The position numbers were made by a program, and so were the translations under genes. Below the pieces are notes generated by a model. That model had not been told where the DNA came from. It was given only the letters and a program-made list of their open reading frames with translations, and ran no database searches. From the NCBI GenBank assembly GCA_014529385.2, contig CM043971.1:82503340-82567339 (forward strand): a stretch of DNA of 64,000 nt. The letters are read 5' to 3'. Shown piece by piece: positions 1-12,247 of this stretch (positions are counted from its first letter, which is position 1; every line of letters starts with the position of its first letter). This stretch comes from Adiantum capillus-veneris. Its lineage: Eukaryota; Streptophyta; Polypodiopsida; Polypodiales; Pteridaceae.

Positions 1-24
1 GGTGATTGCCATGAATGGCCAGAT

Positions 25-327
25 TTGACTAAGATGGTCGGATTGGCCGAGATTGCCGAGATTGCATTAGCATTCGGGAGTCTCATGTACGAGATACTGA
101 TCTCAAGACCCGAGATTGCATTTGCAGTAGGTGTATTTGTAGTGGGAGCAGTCAGCCATGCAGTGGTTGATATTGGCCTTGAGCATAGGGACACTTTGCA
201 GCATATGGTGAGATACCAATGGGATGTGTGTGGCTTTGATGAGGAGTATGTGGTCGATTGCTCTATACTTCCTCTACAATTAGAGCTGGATGCACACAAA
301 TTCAGTGAGCCAGTGGGCGTTTGCTGA
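25..327 (+). other. Unrecognised 100-codon open frame
   Basis: An ATG-to-stop frame of 100 codons. The product has a hydrophobic middle (around residues 30-50, rich in Ala, Val and Ile) and an acidic C-terminal third. I do not recognise a family, and no intron signals or neighbours support it. It ends about 80 bp before a purine-rich run and a probable LTR, so it could be the degraded 3' end of that retroelement's internal region, or chance. Confidence 0.12.
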
Positions 328-410
328 GGTCATACTTGTGATGGCCTTGTACAAGTTCTGTATGGTTTTCTTTTCTCTCTCACGACCACATTAGCCTTTA
401 CGTGGGAGGT

Positions 411-675
411 TGTTGGGGTAAAGCCCCATGTGGCCGGTTAGGCCAGACGCCCACCCACTATACTTATTCATTATGTACATAATAGAATAAGGGGACTCAC
501 ATGTTGATAGTGATTTTTAGCCCCTAAAACACAAGTCTTCTCTTCTCCTCCCTTCTCTTCAGTCACACACGCTCCCGCTCACGCACTTCAGAACATTGCG
601 TATATAATACAATGTAATAGTGGATGCCTCAGTTCGATGCAATAACATCATGTGTTCATCACCTATCTCCGACAA
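411..675 (+). mobile_element. Probable LTR, Copia-like (3' end of a truncated element)
   Basis: A purine-rich run (GTGGGAGGT, 402-410) is followed directly by TGTTGGGGTA. This is the usual arrangement of polypurine tract and LTR start in plant Copia elements. The next 260 bp contain an AT-rich TATATAATACAATGTAAT stretch and end near GACAAC, the imperfect inverse of TGTTG. No second copy lies in the window and no target duplication could be identified. The right edge is therefore approximate and the Copia assignment is an inference from the termini only. Confidence 0.35.
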
Positions 676-752
676 CCTTTCATCATCCTCAATGCTCATA
701 TTGTAGCTTGGTAGCTCATTGCCAATAGTTTTCTTGATTGTGGGGCTCGTAT

Positions 753-2276
753 TGTCAATAAATCTAATATCTAACCAACCCAGATAATTTTCTCACATTA
801 AACTGATCATTTAATATGGGCGATTAGACGGGAACAAGGGTTAGAATATAGACATATGCTTATGGGTCTATCTCAACACGGGGCCAATAGTAAAAGGGTC
901 CAAATGAGAGATGATCTGTCAAAGAGCAAGGCTAGCCAATGGAGCTTAAAGGCCTTAGATTTAGATTCATTGAAGACCTCCAAAGGTGAGTGTTAAAAGT
1001 CCTTTGACCTTAAGTAAGCTAGGGCCGAGCTTGAGGTGGGAACCCTGCCCAAGCTTGAGGTGCTTGTCGTGCTTGATGACTAAGGTGTTTGTCATGCTTG
1101 CTGACTAAGGTGCTTGTCATGATTGCAACTAGGGAGCATGAAGTGCTTGTGGGAACACTACCCAATCTTGAGGTGCTTTGTCGTTCTTGCTGACTAAGGT
1201 TCTTGTGTCTCAGAGGGGGATAAGAGAGATAACACTCACACACACAAGGTAAGCCAAGCCTCAACATGTAGCAAGGACATATGTCAAGCCCCTATCCATG
1301 TTACCCTCATGAAGTGCCTGAAGCCTATTGGTTAGCCTCACAAGGGGTCCAATGATAATTTAGTTGATTTAATTAATTGTTTTTGCATTTATCGAGTCCT
1401 CTCTCTCAAAGGGGAAAGGGGGACACTTGTCCCAAGACTACCCTTGTTGCTTGATATGCATTCTGCATGTGATTGGCCAAGCCTGCAGGGATCCAATGAG
1501 CTTCCAAGTTGAACTAGAAGAGGGGGTCGACCAAAGCAAGAAGGGGGGTTGTTTGGGGGAAATACTCTCCCACACACACTCACACTCACCCTCATTGTGT
1601 GAAGTGCAAAGTGCAAGAGCTCCATCTCCTTCCCAAAGCTAGTAGAGAAGTTGAGAGCCTACACCAACACTCTTGGCTATGGAATGAAAATCCAACCAAG
1701 AGCCATGCTTCAATGCTTAAGCTTGCCATCTTCTCCATCTTCATTACTATGCTATTATGTATGCTAACAAGAAGAGTGATGATAAGTGAGGAACTATTTC
1801 TTTCTCCTATGAATGTTTCTTCTTCCTCTTTCCTACCCTCATTCCCCGCTAGCTCTCTCCACCTTTAAAATTGTTTGGGGCCTTGGGACTGAGGCTTGGG
1901 ATAGTTAATACTTTTTGCAAAGTCTATGTTATGATCGTGATGCATGAAGCTTTCCATATTTATTGCATCACCTAGGTCACAAGGAACACAAAGATTGTAC
2001 TATACCAAGTCTCTCTTGATGGGAGAATCTATAATACAAATGACTATTAGAGGGGGGGACCGGCTCCACATGAATCCGGTCATCAACTCTTGTCAAGTTC
2101 TCTAAACTCTTTCTCTTGCAAAAGTATTGTTCATGCCAAGTTAATTAAGTACTATGTTTATGTTGATACTATCAATTAAGTTCACCCTCTATGTTCTCAA
2201 GGTAGTCTCACAAAAATGCTCTCTTTAATTCTCCTAATTCTGCTATTTTCAAAGTTCATAGGCCAATTTCATTACA
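753..2276 (+). repeat. 5' LTR of element A
   Basis: Direct repeat of 7506-9027, starting TGTCAATAAATC and ending ATTACA. Its middle carries an irregular series of short units of the type AAGGTGCTTGTCGTGCTTGA (about 1030-1200), which also occur in the 3' LTR and, reversed, in the LTRs of element B. Open frames in it (for example 1427-1868 and 1019-1267 reverse) recur in the other copy and look incidental. Confidence 0.92.
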
Positions 2277-2277
2277 T

Positions 2278-2292
2278 TGGTCGTATCAGAGC
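2278..2292 (+). other. tRNA primer-binding site of element A
   Basis: TGGTCGTATCAGAGC begins two bases after the LTR end. The usual plant primer site TGGTATCAGAGC (initiator-Met tRNA) is present with an extra TCG-like insertion after TGG, so priming may be impaired. Confidence 0.7.
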
Positions 2293-2693
2293 ATTTAATT
2301 TCTCTTTTCTTGCTTAAGAAGAGAGGTCCTTAAGTAGCCGATTAATGGTTGTTTTTGTTAATTATATTAGGATAAGTGGGACTGGGATCTATTATCAGTT
2401 TTGTTGAGCCCACTATGTGGGATATGGTGCACACCTCGGGAGCTTTGGTCTTAATAATGGGGTCTTTTTAGATTTGCCTACGGATTTACCATTATTGAGC
2501 CATAAGAAGTCTGAAAGGAGCTATCCCTTGTCAATTCTACAATATTAGACCCACTCCACTACTCTCTATAATTAACCAATTCGGGTCGTGGGTGTAGATG
2601 CTTAAGTGTTGATTTTCAAAGGGTAAGAGGAGTAGCAACTAAGGTTTTGAATTGCCAAAGAATACACTAAATAAACACACAAATTATATTAAC

Positions 2694-4090
2694 ATGGCTC
2701 ACAATAACCGAGAGAGTAGAATGAACATTGATAACTTTGGTTTTTCACATGAAGGTGCTAATGATGATGTCCCCATGTTTGTCAATTATCTTGTTTCTAA
2801 GCTGCAGCAAGCTATGGGCAACCCTGCTTTGCAAGCCAAAATTACTCAACAACTTTGCGCTTATGGGATTTCCCTTCCTCTCCAAGAGGAGACAGAGTTT
2901 AGGAGGCTTCTTGATGAGACCCCCAAAAGAAGACTCTCTCCCATACAAGAGGAGGAATCCAAAGAACGAGAAAGTAATGAATCCCTAAGTTCCTTTGAAG
3001 ATGTGGCTCCATGAAGATGGCAGAAGATGGCGGTCTAGATGGTTGCCAACTCCTCCCAAGAGGAAATGGTCAACCCACAGTCCTTGTCCTCGTCACTCTG
3101 AAAGGGAAGAGATGAAACAAGGAAGAAAAGGGCAAGAAAGAGGTCACCCTCTTCTCCTTCTTCTTCATCTTCCTCCTCTTCCGATGAAAGCTATGGCTAT
3201 TCTCCTAGAGAATACAAGAGGAGAGGACATCGCAAATCTTACCCTGCATGGGGAAGGTCCCAAAAACTCAAGTTCAAAGAGGGAGGAAAGAGTATCTCTT
3301 TTCTCACCTATGATGGCACCTTTGGTGCTACCGACAAAGTATTGGCCTGCATCCAGCAATTTGATGCGGCCTTTGGAGATGAGGGATTCAAGGAGTCCTC
3401 CAAGCTATGCATGTAGCTATGCACTTCCAAAAATTGGCTCGTCAATGGTGTGCTAGCCTTCGTGGCAACGGTGAAGCCCCAACGACATGGAAAACTCTAC
3501 GAGTTTCCATCATGAAGCAATTCCTTACAAGCAATGCAAAGGACAAAGTGCTTATCGAATGGCAAAGTTTGAAGCTTCTCTCCCATGAGTCTATTCACAA
3601 ATATGTGGACAAGTTTTGGGATTTACATCTCAAGGCTACTGTCTTTCAAAAGATAGGCTTCGCCGAGCAAAAGCAACAATTCTGTGCGGGATTACCATAA
3701 GAGATGGCCGAGTACGTCAACTCTCAACGGCCTGGTTCTATCACTGAAGTAATCCAGCACACCATGGTTGCTTCACACATCAATTTTCAGCAAGGGGCTA
3801 GACGGAATGTCAAGCCCATGGAAAGCAAAGACAAGAGGGATGCAAAGGCGAAAACCAATGCCCAAAATTCCTCCCAAGGAAATTCCAACAACAACAACAA
3901 TCGGTCCAAGGAGAAGGGAGTTTACAAAGGAGCTTGAAGCTTTTCGTAAGGACCATAAGTTTTTTAAGTGTGGGGAGCAAGGACAAGGCTATCATTCTTG
4001 CCCCAAGAGAAATGCCTGCAATGAGACTCCTAGAGCTTCCACTATCGAAGCTCCAAAAGAGGATGCTCATTGCAAAGTATCACCTCTATC
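2694..4090 (+). pseudogene. Gag of element A (frameshifted)
   Basis: Nucleocapsid/capsid precursor that would build the cytoplasmic virus-like particle. The chosen start is the ATG at 2694 (MAHNNRES...), 0.4 kb after the primer site. The N-terminal part reads to 3014. The capsid core then continues in other frames: KFKEGGKSISFLTYD near 3270, then the retrotransposon gag domain with QWCASLRGNGEAPTTWKTL (3440-3500), up to a stop at 3700 and on to 3937. The zinc knuckle near 3960-4005 reads FFKCGEQGQGYHSC, so the first Cys and the His of CX2CX4HX4C are both changed. At least three frameshifts or stops; not functional. Confidence 0.85.
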
Positions 4091-4676
4091 CTATGCTTGG
4101 GGAAAGGTAAGGGATCATGATGCCTTCATATTTTTTGACCCTGGCTCTACTCACAACTTCATTACGGAGTTGGCCACCAAGTTGGGCATTCAAGCTTTCG
4201 AGATGGGAGATACTATAAATGCTAATACAACTTTCAAGGGACAACAAGCCACCATTACTCACTTGATTGGGAAGTTGAGGCTTCATGTCCAAAGCTATGT
4301 CGACAAAGAAGACTTTTTCATCTCTCCTCTCCAACAAGAGGATGTTATCCTAGGGGCACCATGGTTCAACCGCATGGCTGCCAACATGAATTTCCCTGAA
4401 AGGAGAATCTACTTCACCTACAAGGGAAAGAACATGTATATAGATGCTAGTGAGTCTGGTCATACTATACCACTTGTAAATCCTCCTGCTTTTGATAAAT
4501 CAATGAAGAGCTCAATTTCTGTGTACATGATTTTTGTCAAAGAGTCCCTAAAGGATCCTAATGTTTCATCAAATGTAAATGGTAGGAATCAAATTGATTT
4601 AGACTTGTCTAATTTTCTAAAAGGATTCCAAGATGTTTTCATAGATGATATCCCTATGGACTTACCTCCAAAATGA
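4091..4676 (+). pseudogene. Aspartic protease region of element A
   Basis: Retroviral-type aspartic protease that would mature Gag-Pol. The active-site segment is visible as FIFFDPGSTHNFIT (about 4117-4158); D-P-G-S replaces the usual D-S/T-G and matches the sister element B family, so it is probably the family's form. The downstream flap-like region and ILGAPWF (about 4350) follow. It reads in the same frame as the end of gag and ends at a stop at 4674-4676. Confidence 0.8.
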
Positions 4677-6060
4677 GGGATTATGACCATCGAATTGAGC
4701 TCCCACCAGGAGGCTCATCGCTTAACAAGCCTCCTTATCGAGTTTCCTAAGCTCACCAAGAGGAGATCATGAGGCAAGTACTATAATTGGTAGACAAAGG
4801 GATGGTGAGGCCTAGCTCCTCTCCCTTTTGTTCCCTTGTTCTTTTAGTGCAAAAGAAAGATGGTACATACCATATGTGTGTGGACTATTGAGCACTAAAC
4901 CATATCACTATCAAAAATAGATTTCCCGTGCCTTAGGTAGAAGATCTGTTTGATAAGCTGCAAGGCTCTACCTACTTCAGTAGGATTGACTTTAAAAATG
5001 GCTATCATCAAATAAGGATAGTGGATGAAGATATCCTAAAGACCGTGTTTCATACAACATTTGGTATTTATGAATATCTACTCGTGCCTTTTGGCTTGAC
5101 CAATGCACCAACCACATTCAATTGTATGATAGAGAAAATCTTTAGACACTACCATAACTTCATTGTTGATGATATCATCATCTACTCCAAGTCCTTGGAG
5201 GAACACAAGTAACATCTCCAAGTGATTTTTCAAGCATTGAGGGAGAACAAGCTTTTCTCAATAAATAAAAAAGCGAATTTTTCCTTCAAAAGATTCAATA
5301 CTTGGGTCGTATTATCTCTCAAGATGGTATCTGTATGGATCCATTTAGAGGTAATAAAAGCATGGAATCTACATGAGCTAAGAAGCTTTATTAGTATGTG
5401 TGCATACTATAGATGCTTCATAGCAAAATTCAAGGAATCTACATGAGCTAAGAAGCTTTGTTAGTATGCGTGCATACTATAGATGCTTCATAGAAAAATT
5501 CAAGGAATCTACACGAGCTAAGAAGCTTTATTGGTATGTGTACATACTATAGATGCTTCATAGCAAAATTTTCTCAAATAGCAGGGCCATTACATGACTT
5601 AACAAAGAAGAACGTTAAGTATTCATGGACTACTAAGGAGCAAAATGCTTTTGACAAGCTCAAAGAGAAACTTACCTTCCAACCATTCTTCATGCTTCCG
5701 GATCTCTCAAAGCCATTTGAGGTCCAATGTGATGCTTGTGGTGATTACCTTAGAGCAGTCTTGCTTCAAGAAGGGCATGCCATAGCATATGAGAGCAGAC
5801 GACTCGATTTGGATGAACGGGTCTTAGGAGAAAGAGCTTTTAGCTGTTCTACATGCCCTAGACACATGGAAGCACTATCTATTGCGGACTCTATTTATTT
5901 TATGAACAGACCATCAAAGTCTTAAATACTTCATGACGCAAACCAAGCTTTCCAACAAACAAATGAGGTGGGCAAATTTTATTTCGTAATTTTATTTTCA
6001 TATTGCTCACATTGATGATAAGCACAATCAAGTGACTGATGCACTTTCACGATGACCAAA
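4677..6060 (+). pseudogene. Reverse transcriptase and RNase H of element A
   Basis: RNA-dependent DNA polymerase with its RNase H. Visible in order: the VSxAHQEEIM linker, VRPSSSPFCSLVLLVQKKD, VDYxALNHITIKNRFP, RIDFKNGYHQIRI, FGLTNAPTTF and the catalytic Y/F-x-D-D box as FIVDDIIIYSKS (5158-5193). A 70-bp triplication (5364-5570) breaks the frame within the thumb/connection. RNase H then begins with a recognisable EVQCDACGD (about 5720-5745) and YESRRL. Stops occur at 4749, 4889 and several later positions. The polymerase residues themselves survive. Confidence 0.88.
5364..5570 (+). repeat. 70-bp tandem triplication inside RT of element A
   Basis: Three head-to-tail units start at 5364, 5434 and 5504, each beginning GGAATCTACA and ending with GCAAAATT or GAAAAATT. 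They encode the ELRSFISMCAYYRCFIAKF segment three times. Seventy is not a multiple of three, so each extra unit shifts the frame. Confidence 0.95.
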
Positions 6061-6070
6061 AGTTAATCTG

Positions 6071-7502
6071 GTGTCTATAGCAACTCATAATTATATATCT
6101 TCTATGGTAGATGATTATGCTACTGACCATGATTTTAAAGACATAATATCAGCCCTTGCTTTGGGGAAGAAAGAGGAACCATTCACCTTGCAGGATGGTT
6201 ATCTTCTCCACGGCAATAGGCTATGTATTACCCACTCCCCTTGTGAGAAAGTTATGTATGAATCCCATGCTCCTCCCTATGTGGGGCATAGAGGCATTCA
6301 ACCTACTCTTCGAGGAGTAGAGACGTACTTCTATTGGCCTACCATGAAAGTGTACATACAAGAGTATGTTTCAAAATGTGTGGTATGCCAAAAGACTAAG
6401 TATGATAGAGGGGAGCAACCTAGATTATTCCAACCATTGCCAATCCCTAATTCACCATGGGAGAGTATATCTATGGATTTTATCTTTGGATTACACAAGT
6501 CTATCCATGGGAATACGGGAATATGGACAATAGTTGACAGGTTTAGCAAGCAAGCACACTTTGTTCCTGTCAAAAAGACTATTAAGGCACACCAAATGGC
6601 AATTCTCTTCATATCTTAGATCTTCAAATACCATGGATTGCCAACATCCATCGTGTCAGATAGAGGTCCTAGAATGACCAGTAATTTCTGGTTAAGTCTC
6701 TTTGAAAATCTAGGTACAAGATTGAATTTATCTTTGGCCTATCACCCACAAATGGATGGCCAAAGTGAGATAGCCTATCTTATGATACTCGATCTACTAA
6801 AGACTTATGTTACAGAAGTAGATCAACGCTCACAAGGGAAAAAGTACTTAACTCTTGTAGAGTATACATACAATGATACTATCCATACTTCTCTCGGAAA
6901 AGCACCTTTTGAAATCATTGAGTGAAGACCTAAAAGTCCCTTGCTACTTAAAGTACATGGGAAGATCTTCGCTGCCAATGAGTATAATCGTGACCTTTTT
7001 CAAAAGAGTAAGGAGGTTATATCCATCTCCCAACAAAGACAAAAAGCTGCCGGCGGTGACAAACACAAAAGGGCCTTAACTCAAAGAAAATGATTGGCTC
7101 TTACTTAAGTTTCCCAAGGCTCGATTGAGGCAAACGACAGGCAAAAATCCTACTGGCCATCAAAAGTATTATGCTAAACTAGCAAAAAGATACTATGGTC
7201 CTTTTTAGATTTTGAATCCAATCAATGAAATGGCTTATCAAGTCAAGTTGCCCAACCATTGGCTCATACACAATGCTTTCCATGTGAGCCTACTTAAGCC
7301 CTACAAAGGAGAGCCACCAAGTGAACCAATTATTGAAGACCCTCCCAAAATCGAAAACCAAGAAGAGGTGCTACAACCCGAAGCTATCCTTCGACATGAA
7401 GACAAAGGTACTACAGCAAGGTAAGATTATCCGACGGTATCTTATGAAGTTCAAAAATTATCCTTTTGAAGATGCTAGATGGATGCAAGGAATACAGAGA
7501 GG
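6071..7502 (+). pseudogene. Integrase and chromodomain of element A
   Basis: Inserts the cDNA into chromatin. The zinc-binding N-terminus keeps the HHCC pattern (HAPPYVGHRG ... CVVCQK, 6265-6390). The DDE core shows MDFIFGL (first Asp, about 6475), SDRGPRMTSNFW (second Asp, about 6656) and HPQMDGQSE (Glu, about 6755-6765). The C-terminus continues in another frame with WLIHNAFHVSLLKPYKGEPP and ends as a chromodomain-like module, RRYLMKFKNYPFEDARWMQ (7427-7486). That tail is the chromovirus hallmark and would bind modified histone tails. Frame breaks at 6617, 6922 and 7208 disable it. It ends about 15 bp before the 3' LTR. Confidence 0.87.
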
Positions 7503-7505
7503 TAA

Positions 7506-9027
7506 TGTCATAAAATCTAATATCTAACTAACCTAAATGATTTTCTCATATTAAACTGATCATTTAATGTGGAAGAATAGACGGGAACAAGGGTTAGAAT
7601 ATAGACATGTGCTTATAGGTCTATCTCAACACGGGGCCAATAATAAAGGGGTCCAAATGAGAGATGATTTGTCCAAGAGCAAGGCTAGTCAATGGAGCTT
7701 AAAGACCTTAGGGTTAGCTTCATTGAAGACCTCCAAAGGTTAATGTTAAAAGTCCATTGACCTTAAGTAAGCTAGGACCGAGCTTGAGGTGGGAATCCCA
7801 CCCAAGCTTGAGGTGCTTGTCGTGCTTGATGACTAAGGTGCTTGTCATTCTTGCTGACTAAGGTGCTTGAGGTGCTTGTCGTGCGTGCCAACTAGGGAGC
7901 TTGAAGTGCTTGTGGGAATACTACCCAAGCTTGAGGTGCTTTGTCGTGCTCGTTGAGTAAGGTGCTTGTGTCTTATATGTCAAAGGCATCCCTACCAAGG
8001 AGGGGGCGATTCCCAAAGCTAGGGGGAGGAGAGAGAACACACTCACACACACAAGGTAAGCCAAGCCTCAAGAGGCATTAAGGACACATGTCAAGCCCCT
8101 ACCCATGTTACCCTCATGAAATGCCTGAAGCCTATTGGCTAGCCTCCCAAGGGGTCCAATGATAATTTAGCTGATTTAATTAATTGTTTTTGCATTTATC
8201 AAGTCCTCTCTCTCAAAGGGGAAAGGGGGATACTTTGTCCCAAGACTACCCTTGTTGCTTGATATGCATTTTGCATGTGATTGGCCAGGCTTGCAGGGAT
8301 CCAATGAGCTTCCAAGTTGAGCTAGAAGAGCGGGTCGACCAAAGCAAGAAGGGGGGTTTCTTGGGGGATATGCTCTCCCACCCACACTCACACACACCCT
8401 CATTGTGTGAAGTGCAAAGTGCAAGAGCTCCGTCTCCTTCTCGAAGCTAGTAGAGAAGTTGCGAGCCAACACCAACACTCTTGGCTACGGAATGCAAATC
8501 CAACCAAGAGCCATGCTTCAATGCTTAAGCTTGCCATATTCTCCATCTTCATTACTATGCTATTATGTATGCTAGCAAGAAGAGTGACGATAAGTGAGGA
8601 ACTATTTCTCTCTCCTATGAAAGTTTCTTCTTCCTCTCCCCTTCCCCGCTAGCTCTCTCCACCTTTGAAGGTGTTTGAGGCCTTGGGATAGTTAATGCTT
8701 TTTGCAAAGTCTATGTTATGCTCGTGATACATGAAGCTTTCCATATTCATTGCATCACCTAGGTCACAAGGAACACAAAGATTGTATTGTACCAAGTATC
8801 GGAGGGGGGATCAGCTGCACATAGATCCGGTACTCAACTGTTGTCAAGTTCTTTAAACTCTCTCTCTTGCAAAAGTATTGTTCATGCCAAGTTAATTAAG
8901 TACTATGTTTATGTTTCTACCATCAACTAAGTTCACCCTTTATGTTCTCAAAGTAGTCTCACAAAAATGCTCTCTTTCATTCTCTTAATTCCGATATTTT
9001 CAAAGTTCATCGGCCAATTCCATTACA
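7506..9027 (+). repeat. 3' LTR of element A
   Basis: Second copy of the 1.52-kb LTR, starting TGTCATAAAATC and ending CATTACA, followed by the target duplication CGTAT (9028-9032). The polypurine tract ahead of it is weak (ACAGAGAGG, 7494-7502). Confidence 0.92.
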
Positions 9028-9224
9028 CGTATCAATTATCTTCTTGCCTACATATCCCAAACAAAACCCATATATTTAAGGAACAAAACGTTGACTAAGA
9101 AAATTACTTCACTTTACTCTATGTCTTTCCAACGGGACGTAAACCAATCCATCCTTGGTTCGCTGCTTTGATACAAATCATTTGCAACAAAGATTGCCAC
9201 TACATTCGGGTACATCATTGCGGA

Positions 9225-10014
9225 CGAAAACGTCATGCACGCCCAAAGGGCCTTCATCTTCCTCAAGCTCATCCCTTGTCCTTGGCATGGAGTAATCCAT
9301 GTTGACGAAGGGTATTATTTACCACTACATAACATGCTATGTATCATTCCCAAACAGATGTTGCATTTGGAATCTCCAATACATCACCGCACGGTCAAAG
9401 ATATTATTGTGCGTCAAGCAAATGCAGCTTTTAGCATCATCCACCCCATACAAGCTATATAATTCTATACCTTTGTTCATCTCATCCACAGTTATGTTAT
9501 GCTCTACTTTTTGGAAGTGACGTTCACCATCATCCTTATACCCAATCATGCCTTCAAATGTGTGTAAGTTTTCTTGCCTCAATGCTCTACAAAGCACATT
9601 CCCCCCCGATGGATTGTCCTTATCCCAACCTCGATAAATTTTTAGTTTTTTATTTATAGCAATAAGAGAGGTACTCAAAATACATATAACCATTTGAAAG
9701 GGCATGTGAAACACACTACCCCCCCTCTCCACTGAGCAAATGCCAGCTGTTGTTTCTTTCTTCAAATACTCATGTACTTGATCTAAAAGGCTAACATCTA
9801 TATCTACACCACCTACAGATGCAGTGACACTAACTTCCATTGCCTTTTTGGGTTCCGTCCCATCCCTTTCACATTTCTCATCCCTCGTTAGTGCAGGTCT
9901 CCCTTTCTTCTTGGGCACACAACTAACATCATTCACTAACGGTCTTCTTCTCTTTTTGGGAGGGTGAGCATGGTCTTCTGCCATGCCTCGTGCTAAGCTC
10001 TTTAGTCGTGCCAT
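9225..10014 (-). pseudogene. Rep-like HUH endonuclease relative (decayed)
   Basis: The open part (10014 to 9337) has 225 codons, and the same frame continues with scattered stops to about 9225. The first 60 residues are basic, with AT-hook-like PKKRRRP and KKKGRPA, suggesting nuclear DNA binding. The middle resembles Rep/HUH transposases of eukaryotic rolling-circle-type elements as I know them: ERGG followed by a His/Gln pair (VFHMPFQMV, a degenerate HUH/HUQ motif), WDKDNPSGGNVLCRAL, then GMIGYKDDG, which looks like the tyrosine motif GYCxKDxG minus two residues, followed by HFQKVEHNIT. Family assignment is by eye and not confirmed. It could instead be an unknown plant repeat protein. The stop at 9337 and the shortened tyrosine motif argue that it is dead. 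Confidence 0.4.
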
Positions 10015-10056
10015 TGTACTTACATAGACAACAACACTTTATGGTTGTATCTCCCC

Positions 10057-10175
<119 letters not shown>

Positions 10176-11245
10176 CTATGCTCCCATTCGTGCCATACAG
10201 GCACGCAACCAATCCTCGCAAAAAAGTAGGGTCTAGTGTATTTTACCTGGCCAAAATTGTAAAATTCCAATTAGATTTTAGGCTTGCCCACACAACTTTC
10301 CCTGTAATCGTTTGACTTCAAAACCACAGATTTTCAAGTTTCCCCTCTCTTTAAAACACCCTCATCAAAACCTACCCTACACATTTTCCTAACTCACATG
10401 CTTACAGGCTTGCATTTTCAAAGCATAAAAAACCAACCATTGCCCCTCGCCACAATCGCCACTCTCTCCGTGTCATCTCCCACCATCCTCTCTCTCTCAA
10501 TGCTGCCTCCCAACACCTGCTGCCTCTCTCTCCACCTCTGCAACGCTTCTCTCTCCCCACACACATTCTCCACAAATACTGCAGCTTGCCACACCAACTT
10601 GGCAGCGCTCAACGTTGACCAATTCTCCACCTGTTGTGCTTGGAGTTCTCCTCTCTCTCATCTTTCACCACCCAACTCGGTGCAACGGCTCCCCACCCCT
10701 TGCCTTGCATCGACTCTTGCTCTCAGCATCGCATGCATGCCTGTGTGAACATCGTCACCTCTACTTCCTACCGCAGTTCTCCATCGACACGATCCACCAC
10801 ACATCGACCTCACATGCTCGCATTCTACCTCCCATAGCAGCATACTTGATTGTTGGTGCCTGCCGACCTTGTCACTGCCTTCATGCTCCCAACACAACGT
10901 ATACCCCCTTATATCCACCCCACAAATGTCTCCCCGGCTGCCCCCTGGTCGCTCTGCATGACGGCGACACGCATACTCCTACCCAGTGTTCCCAAACAAT
11001 GACTGCCACGTGCTCATGCCGCAGTTGTTTCCAATACCACCCTCTCTTGATTGTTGACGATGTGCGCGAACAATTGTCATTGACGCGCCCAATTTACCAT
11101 GGTTTGTTCTGTCCCTCAACACTCCCCTTGTAGTATCTGCTTCCAATTCTTCCCAATTCCCATTTCCATAAAAAATTGACTAGCTTATCCCTCTGTAAAG
11201 ACCACCTCGCCTCAGCTCCTTGCTGCTGCTCCTCATCTGCAAACG

Positions 11246-11247
<2 letters not shown>
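10176..11247. other. Pyrimidine-rich DNA without a recognisable gene
   Basis: Rich in C, T and CA, with frames of low complexity that resemble no known family (10398-10748, 10615-11133). No splice pattern, RNA gene or LTR terminus was recognised. Confidence 0.5.

Positions 11248-11304
<57 letters not shown>
11248..11304. repeat. (GA)n microsatellite at the low end of element B
   Basis: Fifty-seven bp of pure GA ending exactly where the LTR of element B ends in homology to the LTR terminus of element A. Confidence 0.95.
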
Positions 11305-11307
<3 letters not shown>

Positions 11308-11982
11308 GGAATATGGCTAATAACATTGATTGTAGCGGAATTAAAGTAACAATAGTGAGCATTTCCTTGAGAGAATTCTTAATGAACATAAGGAGAGTAC
11401 TTGATTGAAGGTAGCAAAATAAACATTATACCTAGTTAGCTTGGCATGAACAATACTTAAGAGAGAGAGAGAGAGAGACAGAATTAGAGAAACTGACAAC
11501 AGTTGATGACCGGATTTACTTGGAGCCGGTCCCCCCTCCAAAAAGGCTTTTGTATTATAGATTCTCCCTTGAAGAGAGGCTTGATACAATACATGCTTTG
11601 TGTTCCTTGAGACCTTGTTGATGCCATGAAGATGGTAAGCTTAATGCACCAATATTATGCCCATAACTAACTTGCAAAAACATTAACTTGTCCCCGACCT
11701 CAATCCGAAGACCTTAAACACCTTCAGAGGTGGAGACAGCTAGCAGGTAGTGAAGGAAGGGAAGAAGATGTATCTTACGAGAAAGAAATAGTCTCCTCAC
11801 ATATCATGACTCTTAGAGCATAGCATAGCATAATAATGGAGATGAAGAAGTTGGTAAGCATTGCTTTGAAGCATGGCTCTTGATTGGATTTGCATTCCAT
11901 AGCCAAGAGGAGTTGGTGTAGTCTCTCCACTTCTCAAGCTTTGGAGAAGGAGATGAAGTTCTTGCTCAACACATGAGAGAAT

Positions 11983-12028
<46 letters not shown>

Positions 12029-12178
12029 CAAAAATGAGAGCCTAGCTTGCCTTGGTTGACCCCTCTCTCTCCTAGCACTAGCTTGCACCCCATTGGCCCA
12101 TGCCAAGGCTTAGACAATCACAGGCTTTGGTCATATCAAACAATAGGGGTAGCATTTGGAAAGTGTCCTTCTTTCCCC

Positions 12179-12247
<69 letters not shown>

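Larger units (their letters stand above)
753..9027 (+). mobile_element. Gypsy chromovirus A, complete but decayed
   Basis: Full-length Ty3/gypsy LTR retrotransposon. Its two LTRs (753-2276 and 7506-9027, both about 1.52 kb) both start TGTCA and end TTACA. The 5-bp target duplication CGTAT sits at 748-752 and again at 9028-9032. A tRNA primer site follows the 5' LTR, and gag, protease, reverse transcriptase, RNase H, integrase and chromodomain follow in chromovirus order. The LTRs differ at roughly one base in ten over their first 120 bp by eye, so the insertion is old. The coding region has frameshifts and stops throughout, so it cannot act by itself. Confidence 0.93.

Noticed and set aside
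10398-11133. Two Cys/His/Pro-rich frames of 116 and 172 codons
   Set aside because: Low-complexity composition, no family resemblance, no splice or promoter context; probably chance in CT/CA-rich DNA.
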